Shown: one piece after another, positions 23,701-35,198 of the stretch
Numbering within the stretch: position 1 is the first letter of the stretch
How the letters are laid out: every line of letters starts with the position of its first letter
NCBI GenBank assembly: GCA_037349105.1
Contig: JAYJMM010000111.1
Coordinates: forward strand, 2,642,001-2,706,000
DNA from: Limnomonas spitsbergensis
Taxonomy: Eukaryota > Chlorophyta > Chlorophyceae > Chlamydomonadales
DNA length: 64,000 nt
Reading direction: 5' to 3'
Position numbers and translations under genes: made by a program
The notes under the pieces: model-generated
The model's database searches: none
The model's input: the letters and a program-made list of their open reading frames with translations, nothing else
Told to the model about the DNA's origin: nothing

Positions 23701-26700
23701 GGAGGAGGGGGGGAGAGGGGGCTCTCAGGAGGTGGAGGGGGGGAGAGGGCACTCAGGAGGTGGAGGGGGGGAGAGGGCACTCAGGAGGTGGAGGGGGGAG
23801 AGGGCACTCAGGAGGTGGAGGGGGGGAGAGGGCACTCAGGAGGTGGAGGGGGGAGAGGGCACTCAGGAGGTGGAGGGGGGGAGAGGGGGCACTCAGGAGG
23901 TGGAGGGGGGGAGAGGGCACTCAGGAGGTGGAGGGGGGAGAGGGCACTCAGGAGGGGGAGGGGGAGATGGTGGAGGGGGGGTGGGTGGAGGGGGGAAGAG
24001 GGTGAGGGGGGGGAGAGGCTGGAGGGGGGGAGAGGGTGGAAGGGGGGAGAGTATGGAGGGGGGGAGATGATGGAGGGGGGGGTGGAGGGGGGGGGGTGGA
24101 GGGGGGGAGAGGGTGGAGGGGGGGAAAGGGGGTGGAGGGGGGAAGAGGAGGTGGAGGGGGGGGAGGGCGTGGAGAGGGGGAGGGGGGGGAGGGGGAGAGG
24201 AGGTGGAGAGGGGGTGGAGAGGGGGAGAGGAGGTGGAGAGGTGGAGAGGGGGGGAGTGGGTGGAGTGGGTGGAGGGGGGATGGGGGGAGAGGGGGGTGGG
24301 GGGGAGAGGGGGGAGGGGGGGAAAGGGTGGAGGGGCGGAAAGGGTGGATGGGGGGAGAGGGTGGAGGGGGTGGAGAGGGGGAGAGGGGGTGGAGAGGAAG
24401 AGAGTGGGTGGAAAGGGGGAGATGGGGTGGAGGGGGGAGGGGGTGGAGGGGGGGAGAGGGTGGAGGGGGGGAGAGGGTGGAGGGGGGGAAAGGGTGGAGG
24501 GGGGGGGGAGGGGGGGACAGGGTGGAGGGGGGGACAGGGTGGAGGGGCGGAAAGGGTGGATGGGGGGAGAGGGTGGATGGGGGGAGAGGGTGGAGGGGGG
24601 GAGAGGGTGGAGGGGGGGAGAGGGTGGAGGGGGGGGGAGGGTGGAGGGGGGGGGGGGTGGAAGGGGGGAGAGATTTAAACAGGCGGCTGAGCATGCGCTG
24701 CTTGCACTCCTACTCGATGCATGACAGGCCAGAGTATGCACTGCCTGTGATGCTGCTCGATGTAGTTGGGGAGGGGGGGGGGTGAATAAGCGTCCCAGCA
24801 GAATTCACGCGGAGAAGATGTGCAAGATGTGCTTTCCCAAAGCCTAAACCCTCAAACCCTTGTACCGTGCAGTGCATGAAGCGGTACCTTCAGATATCTG
24901 ACCCCCAAACCCTTCCCCCCCAAACCCTTGTACCGTGCAGTGCATGAAACGGTACCTTCAGATATCTGACCCCCAAACCCTACCCTCCTAACCCTTGTAC
25001 CGTGCAGTGCATGAAGCGGTATCTTCAGATATCTGACCCCCAAACCCTTCCCCTCCTAACCCTTGTACCGTGCAGTGCATGAAGCGGTACCTTCAGATAT
25101 CTGACCCCCAAACCCTACCCTCCAAACTTTGTACTGTGCAGTGCATGAAACGGTACCTTCAGATATCTGACCCCCAAACCCTACCCTCCAAACCCTTGTA
25201 CCGTGCAGTGCATGAAGCGGTACCTTCAGATATCTGACCCCCAAACCCTACCTCCCCAAACCCTTGTACCGTGCAGTACATGAAACGGTACCTTCAGATA
25301 TCTGACCCCCAAACCCTTCCCTCCAAACTTTGTACCGTGCAGTGCATGAAACGGTACCTTCAGATATCTGACCCCCAAACCCTTCCTCCCCAAACCCTTG
25401 TACCGTGCAGTGCATGAAACGGTACCTTCAGATATCTGACCCCCAAACCTTACCCTCCTAACCCTTGTACCGTGCAGTGCATGAAACGGTACCTTCAGAT
25501 ATCTGACCCCCAAACCCTACCCTCCTAACCCTTGTACCGTGCAGTGCATGAAACGGTACCTTCAGATATCTGACCCCCAAACCCTGCCCTCCAAACCCTT
25601 GTACCGTGCAGTGCATGAAACGGTACCTTCAGATATCTGACCCCCAAACCCTACCCTCCAAACCCTTGTACCGTGCAGTGCATGAAACGGTACCTTCAGA
25701 TATCTGACCCCCAAACCCAACCCTCCTAACCCTTGTACCGTGCAGTGCATGAAACGGTACCTTCAGATATCTGACCCCCAAACCCTACCCTCCAAACCCT
25801 TGTACCGTGCAGTGCATGAAACGGTACCTTCAGATATCTGACCCCCAAACCCTTCCTCCCCAAACCCTTGTACCGTGCAGTGCATGAAACGGTACCTTCA
25901 GATATCTGACCCCCAAACCCTACCCTCCTAACCCTTGTACCGTGCAGTGCATGAAGCGGTACCTTCAGATATCTGACCCCCAAACCCTTCCTCCCCAAAC
26001 CCTTGTACCGTGCAGTGCATGAAACGGTACCTTCAGATATCTGACCCCCAAACCCTACCCTCCAAACCCTTGTACCGTGCAGTGCATGAAGCGGTACCTT
26101 CAGATATCTGACCCCCAAACCCTTCCCCCCCAAACCCTTGTACCGTGCAGTGCATGAAACGGTACCTTCAGATATCTGACCCCCAAACCCTACCCTCCTA
26201 ACCCTTGTACCGTGCAGTGCATGAAGCGGTACCTTCAGATATCTGACCCCCAAACCCTACCCTCCAAACCCTTGTACCGTGCAGTGCATGAAGCGGTACC
26301 TTCAGATATCTGACCCCCAAACCCTACCCTCCAAACCCTTGTACTGCGCAGTGCATGAAGCGGTACCTCCAGGCACAGAGCATTGTGGCCCCAGCTGTTT
26401 ACTCGGCAGTCGTGGCCACGCTGCTGGCGCCCGTGTACTTTTATACCTGCGTGTATGCGTTGGGGCTCGGGCTCAACGGTGCGGCGTATGCATTCATCCT
26501 CAGCCAGGCCACGGGCTGCGTGGGTCTCCTGGGCTACATCATTTGGTGAGCAGGTCTTCAAAAATGTCGAGGATTCAGGGTTTAAACTCTGAAATGTGAA
26601 GGACTCAGGGTGTAAGATCTGAAAATGTGAAGGTTTCAGGGGTAAAACGTTGAAAATGAGGAGGTTTCAGGGTTAAACGCTGAAATGTGAAGGTTTTAGG

Positions 26701-29700
26701 GTTAAGGAGGTTTCAGGTTTCAGGTTTCAAACGTTGAAATTAAGGAGGTTTCAGGTTTCAAACGTTGAAAATGAGGAGGTTTCAGGGTTGAAAGGCTGAA
26801 ATGTGAAGGTTTCAGGGTTGAAACGTTGAAATGTGAAGGTTTCAGGGTTCAGGCAGGTTTCAGGGTTGAAAAGCTGAAAGGCGCGCAGACAATGCCGGCC
26901 CTCTATTTTTCGAGCGTGGCACCTTCCCCCCCCCCTCATCTATTGAAGCAGCCTGCTGCGAAAGAGATGAAAAATAGTACCGGCAGTCAGCGCTCACTAT
27001 TCCCCCCAAAGACAGTCTCGCTGTTACGATGTCCAGAAGCCGTTGCCCCCAAAGACAGTCTCGCTGTTACGATGTCCAGAAGCCGTTGCCCCCAAAGACA
27101 TTCTCGCTGTCACGATGTCCAGAAGCCGTTGCAGAGGCAGAAAATAAACCGCCAGTTTTTATTATTCCCGCACGACTGGATGGATAAATATTGTCTAAAA
27201 ATTGTGTAAACGCTCAGCCCTGGCGTAAGAACTCCTCTCATTATGTAAAGAATAAATACTGTTCACTGCATGCCCTCAGCAAGTAGGTTGTAGCTGAAGC
27301 AATCTAAATCAAAAGGGTTGGGTTGTAGCTGAAGTGTAGCCTAAGTGTATCGGGTTGTAGCTGAAGTGTAGCCTAAGTGTATCGGGTTGTAGCTGAAGTG
27401 TAGCCTAAGTGTATCGGGTTGTAGCTGAAGTGAATCTGAAGTGCATCGGGCTGTAGCTGAAGTGTAGCTGAAGCAACCTATATCAACCGTTGCCACATGC
27501 AGTGCAAGCACACAAAGAAGAATGCGGGGACCCCCCAGGCATTATGGGGCGGCTTCAGCCCGACTGCTGCATTCAGCTACTGGGGTTTTAGCTGAAGTGT
27601 AGCTGAAGCACCCTAAATCAAATTGCGGTTGCTGCATGCGGTGCAGGCACACGAAGAATAATGCGGGGACCCCTAAGGCCACATGGGGCGGCTTCAACCT
27701 GACCGCTGCGTCCAGCAACTGGGGGGAGTACCTCAAGTACGGCATCCCGGCCATGCTCATGATTAGCTTGGAGTGGTGGTGAGTCGTTGCTAGCTCTGTG
27801 GCGTTGACGGGGGGCTGGCTTTTGTGTCTAGGGGGGGGGGGGTCGGATCAGACAACTGATGGAACAAACGTTTTGAATTCAGCAGCTTGTGTGTCCCTGG
27901 TACACTCTTTTTAAATTCAGCAGCTTTTGAATTCAAGTGCTTGTGTGTCCCTGATACACTCTTTTTGAATTCAACAGCTTTTAAATTCAGCAGCCGTGGC
28001 GGATCCTGCTTGGCGCTTAAGAGAATCATCGGGATCCTGCCGATGCCTTCCGGCCAATGCCCCCCTGCCGATGCACCCCTGCCGATGCACCCCTGCCGAT
28101 GCACCCCTGCCGATGCACCCCTGCCGATGCACCCCTGCCGATGCACCCCTGCCGATGCACCCCTGCCGATGCACCCCTGCCGATGCACCCCTGCCGATGC
28201 ACCCCTGCCGATGCACCCCTGCCGATGCACCCCTGCCGATGCACCCCTGCCGATGCACCCCTGCCGATGCACCCCTGCCGATGCACCCCTGCCGATGCAC
28301 CCCTGCCGATGCACCCCTGCCGATGCCCCCCTGCCGATGCACCCCTGCCGATGCACCCCTGCCGATGCCCCCCTGCCGATGCACCCCTGCCGATGCACCC
28401 CTGCCGATGCACCCCTGCCGATGCACCCCTGCCGATGCCCCCCTGCCGATGCAACCCTGCCGATGCACCCCTGCCGATGCACCCCTGCCGATGCACCCCT
28501 GCCGATGCACCCCTGCCGATGCACCCCTGCCGATGCACCCCTGCCGATGCACCCCTGCCGATGCACCCCTGCCGATGCACCCCTGCCGATGCACCCCTGC
28601 CGATGCCCCCCTGCCGATGCAACCCTGCCGATGCACCCCTGCCGATGCACCCCTGCCGATGCACCCCTGCCGATGCACCCCTGCCGATGCACCCCTGCCG
28701 ATGCCCCCCTGCCGATGCCCCCCTGCCGATGCCCCCCTGCCATTGCCCCCCTGCCGATGCCCCCTTACCAATGCCCCCCTGCCTATGTAAACCCTGCCGA
28801 TGCCCCCCTACCGATGCCTCCCTGCCGATGCCCCCCTGCCGATGCCCCCTTACCGATGCCCCCCTGCTGATGCCCCCTTGCCGATGCCCCCCTGCCGATA
28901 CCCCCCTGCAGATGCCCCCTTACCAATGCCCCCCTGCTGATGCCCCCTTGCCGATGCCCCCCTGCCGATACCCCCCTGCCGATGCCACCCTGCCGATGCC
29001 CCCGTGCCGTTGCCCCCCTGCCGATGCCCCCCTGCCGATGCCCCCCTGCCGTTGCCCCCTTGCCGATGCCCCCCTGCCGATGCCCCCCTGCCATTGCCCC
29101 CCTGCCGATGCCCCCTTACCAATGCCCCCCTGCCTATGTAAACCCTGCCGATGCCCCCCTACCGATGCCTCCCTGCCGATGCCCCCCTGCCGATGCCCCC
29201 TTACCGATGCCCCCCTGCTGATGCCCCCTTGCCGATGCCCCCCTGCCGATACCCCCCTGCAGATGCCCCCTTACCAATGCCCCCCTGCTGATGCCCCCTT
29301 GCCGATGCCCCCCTGCCGATACCCCCCTGCCGATGCCACCCTGCCGATGCCCCCGTGCCGTTGCCCCCCTGCCGATGCCCCCCTGCCGATGCCCCCCTGC
29401 CGTTGCCCCCTTGCCGATGCCCCCCCGCTGATGCCCCCCTGCCATTGCCCCCCTGCCGATGCCCCCTTACCAATGCCCCCCTGCCTATGTAAACCCTGCC
29501 GATGCCCCCCTACCGATGCCTCCCTGCCGATGCCCCCCTGCCGATGCCCCCTTACCGATGCCCCCCTGCTGATGCCCCCTTGCCGATGCCCCCCTGCCAA
29601 TACCCCCCTGCAGATGCCCCCTTACCAATTCCCCCCTGCTGATGCCCCCTTGCCGATGCCCCCCTGCCGATACCCCCCTGCCGATGCCACCCTGCCGATG

Positions 29701-32700
29701 CCCCCCCTGCCGTTGCCCCCCTGCCGATGCCCCCCCTGCCGATGCCCCCCTGCCGATGCCCCCCTGCCGTTGCCCCCTTGCCGATGCCCCCCTGCCGATG
29801 CCCCCCAGTGTCGCCCCCTTACGGATGCCCCCCTGCCGATGCCCCCTTACCGATGCACCCTGCCGATGCCCCCTTACCGATGCCCCCCTGCCTATGCAAC
29901 CCCTGCCGATGCCCCCTTGCCGATGCCCCCCTGCCGATGCCCCCATTGCTGCCCTTGCAGGGTGTTCGAAATCGCGGTTTTGATGAACGGATGGCTGCCC
30001 AACGCGGCGGCCGCACTCAGCGTCGGAGGAATAATCATCACCCTCAACACATGGTGAGCACGGTGTTCTAGTGGTTACTAACTAACTAATTAACTAATCA
30101 ATAGCTGTTACAACATTGGGAACCCAAGGGTAAATTGAGCAAAGCCCAGGTTCGGGTATGTGGGAAGGAAAGAGATGAAATCATTTCGGGTGGGGAAAGT
30201 TCGGATGCCTGCGGCGAGCTCTTGGCCAGAGAGCTGACTACCACTGTCGACCAACATTGAACTTCATGAAAGGATAGATGTAATAGATGGTGTACACGTA
30301 CCCGCCGACCCCTGGGAGGGCCGGAACATGTAAAACGGCACAATATCACTATATTAGTAATCAACTCTCAGCGTCAGTGCCTGTGCTTGTTTCAACGTGC
30401 TTCAGCTACGTTTCAGCTACCGTAGTCAAGGACGTGTTTCGTTGTTTTCGAACTTCGTTATTGCTTAAAAGGCGCTGTTTTGGCGCTGTTTTGGCGCTGT
30501 TTTTGGCGCTGTTTTTTGTTTTTTTTTATTCGTTGCCCTCTTATATGAAAAATCCCAGTCAAAAACATTCTCACAGTTGATTTCGTTGCTCCCTGAACAA
30601 CGATCGAAACAACAAAATGCGTCCGTGACGACGGTACCTCCCTCACTGAAGTAGCTGAAGCGGTAGAGGCCCATAGCGGGCTTGTGCAACAGGACCCACT
30701 GCCCAGGCTACCGGCCCTGGGCACATAAAGGTTTGGTCCCCATTGGCCCAGTGGTAGGTACCCCCCCCTCTCACAGCCCCCCCCCCCCCCCCCTTGTACC
30801 CCCCTCTCACACACACACACACACCTCACACACATCTCCCCCTGCCCCCCCCCCCCCCCACATCCCTCACAGGTGCTACATGGTCCCCATGGGCCTAGGT
30901 TCCGCCATCAACACTTGTGTGGGGAATGCGTTGGGCGCCGGTGACGGCCAGGCCGCGCGCCGGTTTGCCATCGTGGGGCTGCTCTGCGGGCTGGTGGTGG
31001 AAGGCATCATGGTGTACGGAGTTGCAACCTTCGGGGGACACCTGGTGCGCGCTAAGGTTTAGGGTCTCGGGGGGTTTGAACGCATTCGTGTTTGACTTGA
31101 TATGAGTCCTGGTGATTGCTAGGGTTTGGGGTCGGGTTGTATTTTGTGTACGACCAACTGTTATATCTGGTGTGTGCTAGGGTGGACATTTATGTACCAC
31201 ATGCAGTTACTATCTGGTGTGTGCTAGGGTTAGGGATTCTGGATTGCAACACATTGTTTTGCGTCCAACTGTTACCAAGAGGGTGCAAGGGTGAAGGGTC
31301 CAGGGTCCAAACGCAATGTTGCATGACCCGCTGTTACCTGGTTTGCGTTAGGGTTAGGGTTTAGGGTTAAAACGCATCTGTGTACGACCCACGTTTACCC
31401 GTGGCTTGATAAGGTCAGGGTTCAGGTTTAAAACACATTTGCAGGGTTCAGGGTTCATACACATGTACGTACGACCTACACGTTGCGCCGGATCTGGAAG
31501 GTCGATGTCGGATATCTATTTTGTTCACAGTAACATTTATTTGCGGGATTCCGTGAGGATACCAGGCGCCTGCTCCTCGCCATGCAGGCATGCACCCTAG
31601 TGTTTTTTTTAGAGGGTGGTATACCACTATCAGCTACAGCTCAGCTACACTGTGCCTTCCAGCCACAAGCCCCTGGTGCGGCCTTCCCTGCTGCTTGGGC
31701 CACCAGCCGGAGGCCAGTCCAGGTTTTTTGGTGTGAATCGGCCCAGGGGTGGCCGCGTGGCGGCCCAGGAAAGGTGGTTCGGTACCCACTAAAATAAACA
31801 CTGACGCACCCCTGCCTCCTCCCTGGGTTGTGCTCAAGGCGGAAAAACCCTTAACCCTGAACCCTAAACCCTAAGCTAAGTCTCATGGCATGGTGTGTTG
31901 CTTGAAAATGATGCATGGGAAGGCTTGGCCGCGTCTGGTTTGTTTGATTAAAACACACTGCCACCAATGTCTATTTTTTCGCCTCTAAACCTTTTGTGAG
32001 ACAAAACCTGTTGTCCTCAGACGTTTCTTCTCACGCCCCCCCCCCCCCCTACCCCGTTGCCTCATCCCGATTTCTGCCCGCGCCCCCCCCCTTCCCATCA
32101 TCCCCCCTCCCACCACATCCCCCTTCGCGCCTCCCCCCCTCCTACCTCATCCCCCCTCCTCACGTTGTCACCCTGCTCTTGCCTTGGGATTCCTGAATGA
32201 TTGTCCTACCACAGGCCCCCCCCGAATATATCCCCATTATCCTCCTGAATCCTCGTCCTTATAGGCCCCCCTCCCCTCTCCCTTCCAGAACTCTCGACCT
32301 ATGATAAGGGGCCTGTCACTAAGGGGGTCGGACGAGTCCTCCCAAACATAGGGTTTTCCGGCCGCGGGACGATGCCTTTCTCCCCCGAAAGTTCCACAGG
32401 AAGAAAATAACTTTCCTTCCGTATTAAAAAATTGAAGTCCTGGACGCCAGTAAACTTTTCACGGGGAAAGACCCCATCCCAACGGTCCACTGCGGTTGTC
32501 GGTGGACTCGTCCGACCCCCCTCCTGCCAGGCCCCTTCCTATGACCCCCCCCTGAACCCATCACCCCTCTCCCTCCTGCCAGGCCCGTTCCTATGACCCC
32601 CCCCTGAATCCATCCCCCCTCTCCCTCCTGCCAGGCCTCTTCCTATGACCCCCCCCTGTACCCATCCCCCCTCTCCCTCCTGCCAGGCCCCTTCCTATGA

Positions 32701-35198
32701 TCCCCCCCTGAATCCATCCCCCCTTTCCCTCCTGCCAGGCCCCTTCCTATGACCCCCCCCTGAACCCATCCCCCCTCTCCCTCCTGCCAGGTGCGCATCA
32801 TCGCCACTGACCCCAGTGTGATCGAGCTGGCCAAGCAGGCGATGCCCGTGCTGGGCTTCTTGATGTTCTGGTAAGATTAGGGGCTTGAGGTAGGGTTTGG
32901 GTCACGAGTTATTGCTAGGGTATTGAGGTTCTTGATGTTCTGGTAAGATTAGGGGCTTGAGGTAGGGTTTGGATTCCAAGTAATTGCTAGGGTATTGAGG
33001 TTCTTGATGTTCTGGCGAGATTAGGGGCTTGAGGTAGGGTTTGGATTCCAAGTAATTGCTAGGGTATTGAGGTTCTTGATGTTCTGGCGAGATTAGGGGC
33101 TTGAGGTAGGGTTTGGATTCCAAGTAATTGCTAGGGTATTGAGGTTCTTGATGTTCTGGCGAGATTAGGGGCTTGAGGTAGGGTTTGGATTCCAAGTAAT
33201 TGCTAGGGTATTGAGGTTCTTGATGTTCTGGCGAGATTAGGGGCTTGAGGTAGGGTTTGGATTCCAAGTAATTGCTAGGGTATTGAGGTTCTTGATGTTC
33301 TGGCGAGATTAGGGGCTTGAGGTAGGGTTTGGATTCCAAGTAATTGCTAGGGTATTGAGGTTCTTGATGTTCTGGCGAGATTAGGGGCTTGAGGTAGGGT
33401 TTGGATTCCAAGTAATTGCTAGGGTATTGAGGTTCTTGATGTTCTGGCGAGATTAGGGGCTTGAGGTAGGGTTTGGATTCCAAGTAATTGCTAGGGTATT
33501 GAGGTTCTTGATGTTCTGGCGAGATTAGGGGCTTGAGGTAGGGTTTGGATTCCAAGTAATTGCTAGGGTATTGAGGTTCTTGATGTTCTGGCGAGATTAG
33601 GGGCTTGAGGTAGGGTTTGGATTCCAAGTAATTGCTAGGGTATTGAGGTTCTTGATGTTCTGGCGAGATTAGGGGCTTGAGGTAGGGTTTGGATTCCAAG
33701 TAATTGCTAGGGTATTGAGGTTCTTGATGTTCTGGCGAGATTAGGGGCTTGAGGTAGGGTTTGGATTCCAAGTAATTGCTAGGGTATTGAGGTTCTTGAT
33801 GTTCTGGCGAGATTAGGGGCTTGAGGTAGGGTTTGGATTCCAAGTAATTGCCAGGGTATTGAGGTTCTTGATGTTCTGGCGAGATTAGGGGCTTGAGGTA
33901 GGGTTTGGATTCCAAGTAATTGCTAGGGTATTGAGGTTCTTGATGTTCTGGCGAGATTAGGGGCTTGAGGTAGGGTTTGGATTCCAAGTAATTGCTAGGG
34001 TATTGAGGTTCTTGATGTTCTGGCAAGATTAGGGGCTTGAGGTAGGGTTTGGATTCCAAGTAATTGCTAGGGTATTGAGGTTCTTGATGTTCTGGCGAGA
34101 TTAGGGGCTTGAGGTAGGGTTTAGATTCCAAGTAATTGCTAGGGTATTGAGGTTCTTGATGTTCTGGCGAGATTAGGGGCTTGAGGTAGGGTTTGGATTC
34201 CAAGTAATTGCTAGGGTATTGAGGTTCTTGATGTTCTGGCGAGATTAGGGGCTTGAGGTAGGGTTTGGATTCCAAGTAATTGCTAGGGTATTGAGGTTCT
34301 TGATGTTCTGGCGAGATTAGGGGCTTGAGGTAGGGTTTGGATTCCAAGTAATTGCTAGGGTATTGAGGTTCTTGATGTTCTGGCGAGATTAGGGGCTTGA
34401 GGTAGGGTTTGGATTCCAAGTAATTGCTAGGGTATTGAGGTTCTTGATGTTCTGGCGAGATTAGGGGCTTGAGGTAGGGTTTGGATTCCAAGTAATTGCT
34501 AGGGTATTGAGGTTCTTAATGTTATGGTGAGGTTAGGATAGGTGCTTGGGTAACCAACTAACCCTGAAGGGTTTCTAAGCCGTCTGATGCCCTGGGGATC
34601 TCGCGCAGGCAGAAAGAGTCAGGGTTCAGGGACTAGGGAAATGTGGCTCCAATAATTCCTATTCTTTTGGCCTCGTTGGCGATGAAGGCTTGTGGTCAGG
34701 GTCCAACCGTGTACCGGTGAGGGTTTAGGGGCAGGTGTTGCAAGCCCATTGCGCCGCTTCGTCCAATGGGTCAGTGGATGTGTCTGCATCCCCCCCCCTT
34801 GTGCATGTCTCCTACTGCACCGCACCCTGCTGTACGGTACTGCTGTCCTATGTTGTACCGCCCCGAACGGTACTGCCCACAGGGACGGCATGAATGCGGT
34901 ACAGTCAGGCATCCTGCGCGGAAGCGGGCAGCAGAAGATCGGCGCTGTCGTTAACGCCGGGTGCTTTATGGTGGCCATCCCGGCGTCGTACTACCTGGCC
35001 TTCATGGCCGACTGGAGCATGTTTGCGGGCCTGCCCCTGCTGGCCGACATGGCGCCTGTCGCGCGCGTTTGGCTGGGCGTGTCGACGGGTGCGTTCATGC
35101 AATTCCTGACGCTGCTTGCGATTATCTCGCGGTGGAACTGGGACGAGCAGGCCGACAGGGTGGTCAAGGGCATCGTCTTGTCAGAGCCTCGGAAATGA
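20701..35198 (+). CDS. MATE-family multidrug/toxin extrusion-type transporter
   Basis: Eleven exons: 20701-21230, 21845-21889, 22410-22560, 22922-23082, 23616-23664, 26352-26545, 27647-27778, 29961-30053, 30873-31044, 32791-32870, 34883-35198. All introns are GT-AG, all phases match, and the product is 640 residues. Residues 1-177 form a Ser/Arg/Pro-rich leader that resembles a plastid transit peptide. The MATE core then begins LFALAGPLMLQN and continues through ALANSIYVVTGLSM, ETLCGQ|AYGARDY (the family signature, split by an intron), a second half starting WGEYLKYGIPAMLMISLEWW and MVPMGLGSAINTCVGNALGA. From family knowledge this is a 12-helix cation-coupled antiporter; the substrate cannot be told. 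The leader suggests a plastid-membrane location (inference). The first in-frame ATG was chosen. About 87% of the span is intron, mostly tandem arrays related to the exon edges. Confidence 0.9.
21597..21830. repeat. CTG-type trinucleotide repeat in MATE intron 1
   Basis: Interrupted TGC/CTG runs. They end in a C-run just before the acceptor CGCCATCAG of the 45-bp exon 2. Confidence 0.9.
21983..22040. repeat. GGT trinucleotide repeat in MATE intron 2
   Basis: Two blocks of GGTGGT units separated by CTCAGAGC. Confidence 0.95.
22145..22409 (+). repeat. Acceptor echo array before MATE exon 3
   Basis: Three tandem units of about 66 bp precede the real acceptor. Each ends in a pyrimidine tract plus GGCAG followed by GTACTT, copying the real GGCAG|GTACCT. 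Decoy AGs end at 22210, 22275 and 22342; the real one ends at 22409. Confidence 0.9.
22774..22890 (+). repeat. Partial echo of MATE exon 4 with its acceptor
   Basis: About 90 bases of exon 4, from the acceptor through GCTTGCATCCCT, are duplicated upstream of the real exon with a few mismatches. The decoy acceptor reads GTGCAAGC where the real one reads GTGCAGGC. Confidence 0.92.
23180..23330 (+). repeat. Echo of MATE exon 4 3' end and donor
   Basis: The last about 50 bases of exon 4 (CATTGCTGCAATGGCAGGCG), its GTGAGA donor and about 90 bases of intron are repeated 145 bp downstream. The donor sequence is intact in the copy. Confidence 0.92.
23698..24676 (+). repeat. G-rich minisatellites in MATE intron 5
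   Basis: About nine units of 26-28 bp (GGAGGTGG, G7, AGAGGGCACTCA) are followed by about 700 bp of GGAGGGGGGGAGAGGGT-type units of 17-20 bp. The sense strand is almost pure purine with many G-runs. The array begins about 35 bases after the donor GTGAGT at 23665. It leaves long open frames on both strands that I regard as non-coding. Confidence 0.9.
24855..26351 (+). repeat. Acceptor echo array before MATE exon 6, 22 decoy copies
   Basis: Tandem units of 66-68 bp each contain CCTTGTACCGTGCAG followed by TGCATGAARCGGTACCTTCA. This reproduces the real acceptor and the first 21 bases of exon 6 with one silent difference. Decoy AGs end at 24872, 24940, 25006 and so on to 26283; the real acceptor ends at 26351. 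Nearly all decoys keep an intact CAG acceptor. Confidence 0.95.
26550..26880 (+). repeat. Degenerate repeat in MATE intron 6, 5' part
   Basis: Units of 30-40 bp with GGTTTCAGGGTT and AAACGTTGAAATG repeated about ten times. No similarity to the neighbouring exon edge was seen. Confidence 0.85.
27290..27480 (+). repeat. Tandem GTAGCTGAAGTG repeat in MATE intron 6
   Basis: Four to five units of about 36 bp with GTAGCTGAAGTGTAGCCTAA and GTGTATCGGGTT. The core motif is the same as the terminal motif of the dispersed R2 family. Confidence 0.85.
27495..27580 (+). repeat. Partial echo of MATE exon 7 with its acceptor
   Basis: About 75 bases matching the start of exon 7 (AAGAATGCGGGGACCC, then GGGGCGGCTTCA) lie about 135 bp upstream of the real exon. 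The decoy acceptor is GTGCAAGC versus the real GTGCAGGC, the same change as in the exon 4 echo. Confidence 0.92.
28050..29950 (+). repeat. 14-bp array (CCGATGCACCCCTG) with a 351-bp higher-order repeat, MATE intron 7
   Basis: From 28060 to 28720 the 14-bp unit is nearly perfect. After that it diverges to CCGATGCCCCCCTG and is organised in three blocks of 351 bp, marked by TGCCTATGTAAACCCTG at about 28780, 29131 and 29482. A 14-bp unit without stop codons leaves all six frames open, which explains the very long frames here. The array runs up to the exon 8 acceptor CCCTTGCAG at 29960. Confidence 0.95.
31041..31400 (+). repeat. Degenerate donor echoes after MATE exon 9
   Basis: The real donor context is CACCTG|GTGCGCGCTAAGG. 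Related starts follow at about 31108 (CCTGGTGATTGCTAGGG), 31168 and 31212 (TCTGGTGTGTGCTAGGG), and 31337 (CCTGGTTTGCGTTAGGG). Each is followed by a similar GTACGACC-type stretch. Confidence 0.7.
31629..31800 (-). mobile_element. R2 dispersed repeat copy in MATE intron 9
   Basis: Reverse-orientation copy of the family seen at 54880-56490. It carries CAGCTACAGCTCAGCTAC, CCTGCTGCTTGGGCCACC and a GGCCCAGGGGTGGCCGC segment, and ends ACTAAAATAAACACTG. Confidence 0.7.
32515..32790 (+). repeat. Acceptor echo array before MATE exon 10
   Basis: Five units of about 60 bp each contain CTCCCTCCTGCCAGG, identical to the real acceptor CTCCCTCCTGCCAG|G ending at 32790. They are spaced by CCCTTCCTATGACC and a C-run. 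Confidence 0.92.
32859..34520 (+). repeat. Donor echo array after MATE exon 10, about 23 units of 72 bp
   Basis: The real junction is TTCTTGATGTTCTG|GTAAGATT. The same exon end and intron start repeat every 72 bp. The first echo (donor at 32943) keeps GTAAGA. Nearly all later units read GCGAGA, one near 34021 reads GCAAGA, and the last one near 34515 reads GGTGAGG. Because 72 is a multiple of three, one minus-strand frame stays open across the array; I treat it as non-coding. Confidence 0.96.

Noticed and set aside
23551..24741. Long Gly/Glu-rich and Pro-rich frames on opposite strands
   Set aside because: They are purine-rich minisatellites in MATE intron 5, bounded by well-supported exons 5 and 6.
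28057..30057. A 666-codon plus-strand open frame (Cys/Pro/Met/Asp-rich repeats) and similar frames on both strands
   Set aside because: It is a 14-bp tandem unit with no stop codon in any frame, inside MATE intron 7. Frames are equally open on both strands and the last part is only the exon 8 sequence.
32902..34491. A 529-codon minus-strand open frame of 24-residue repeats
   Set aside because: It is the antisense of the 72-bp donor echo array in MATE intron 10. The unit length is a multiple of three, so openness is automatic.
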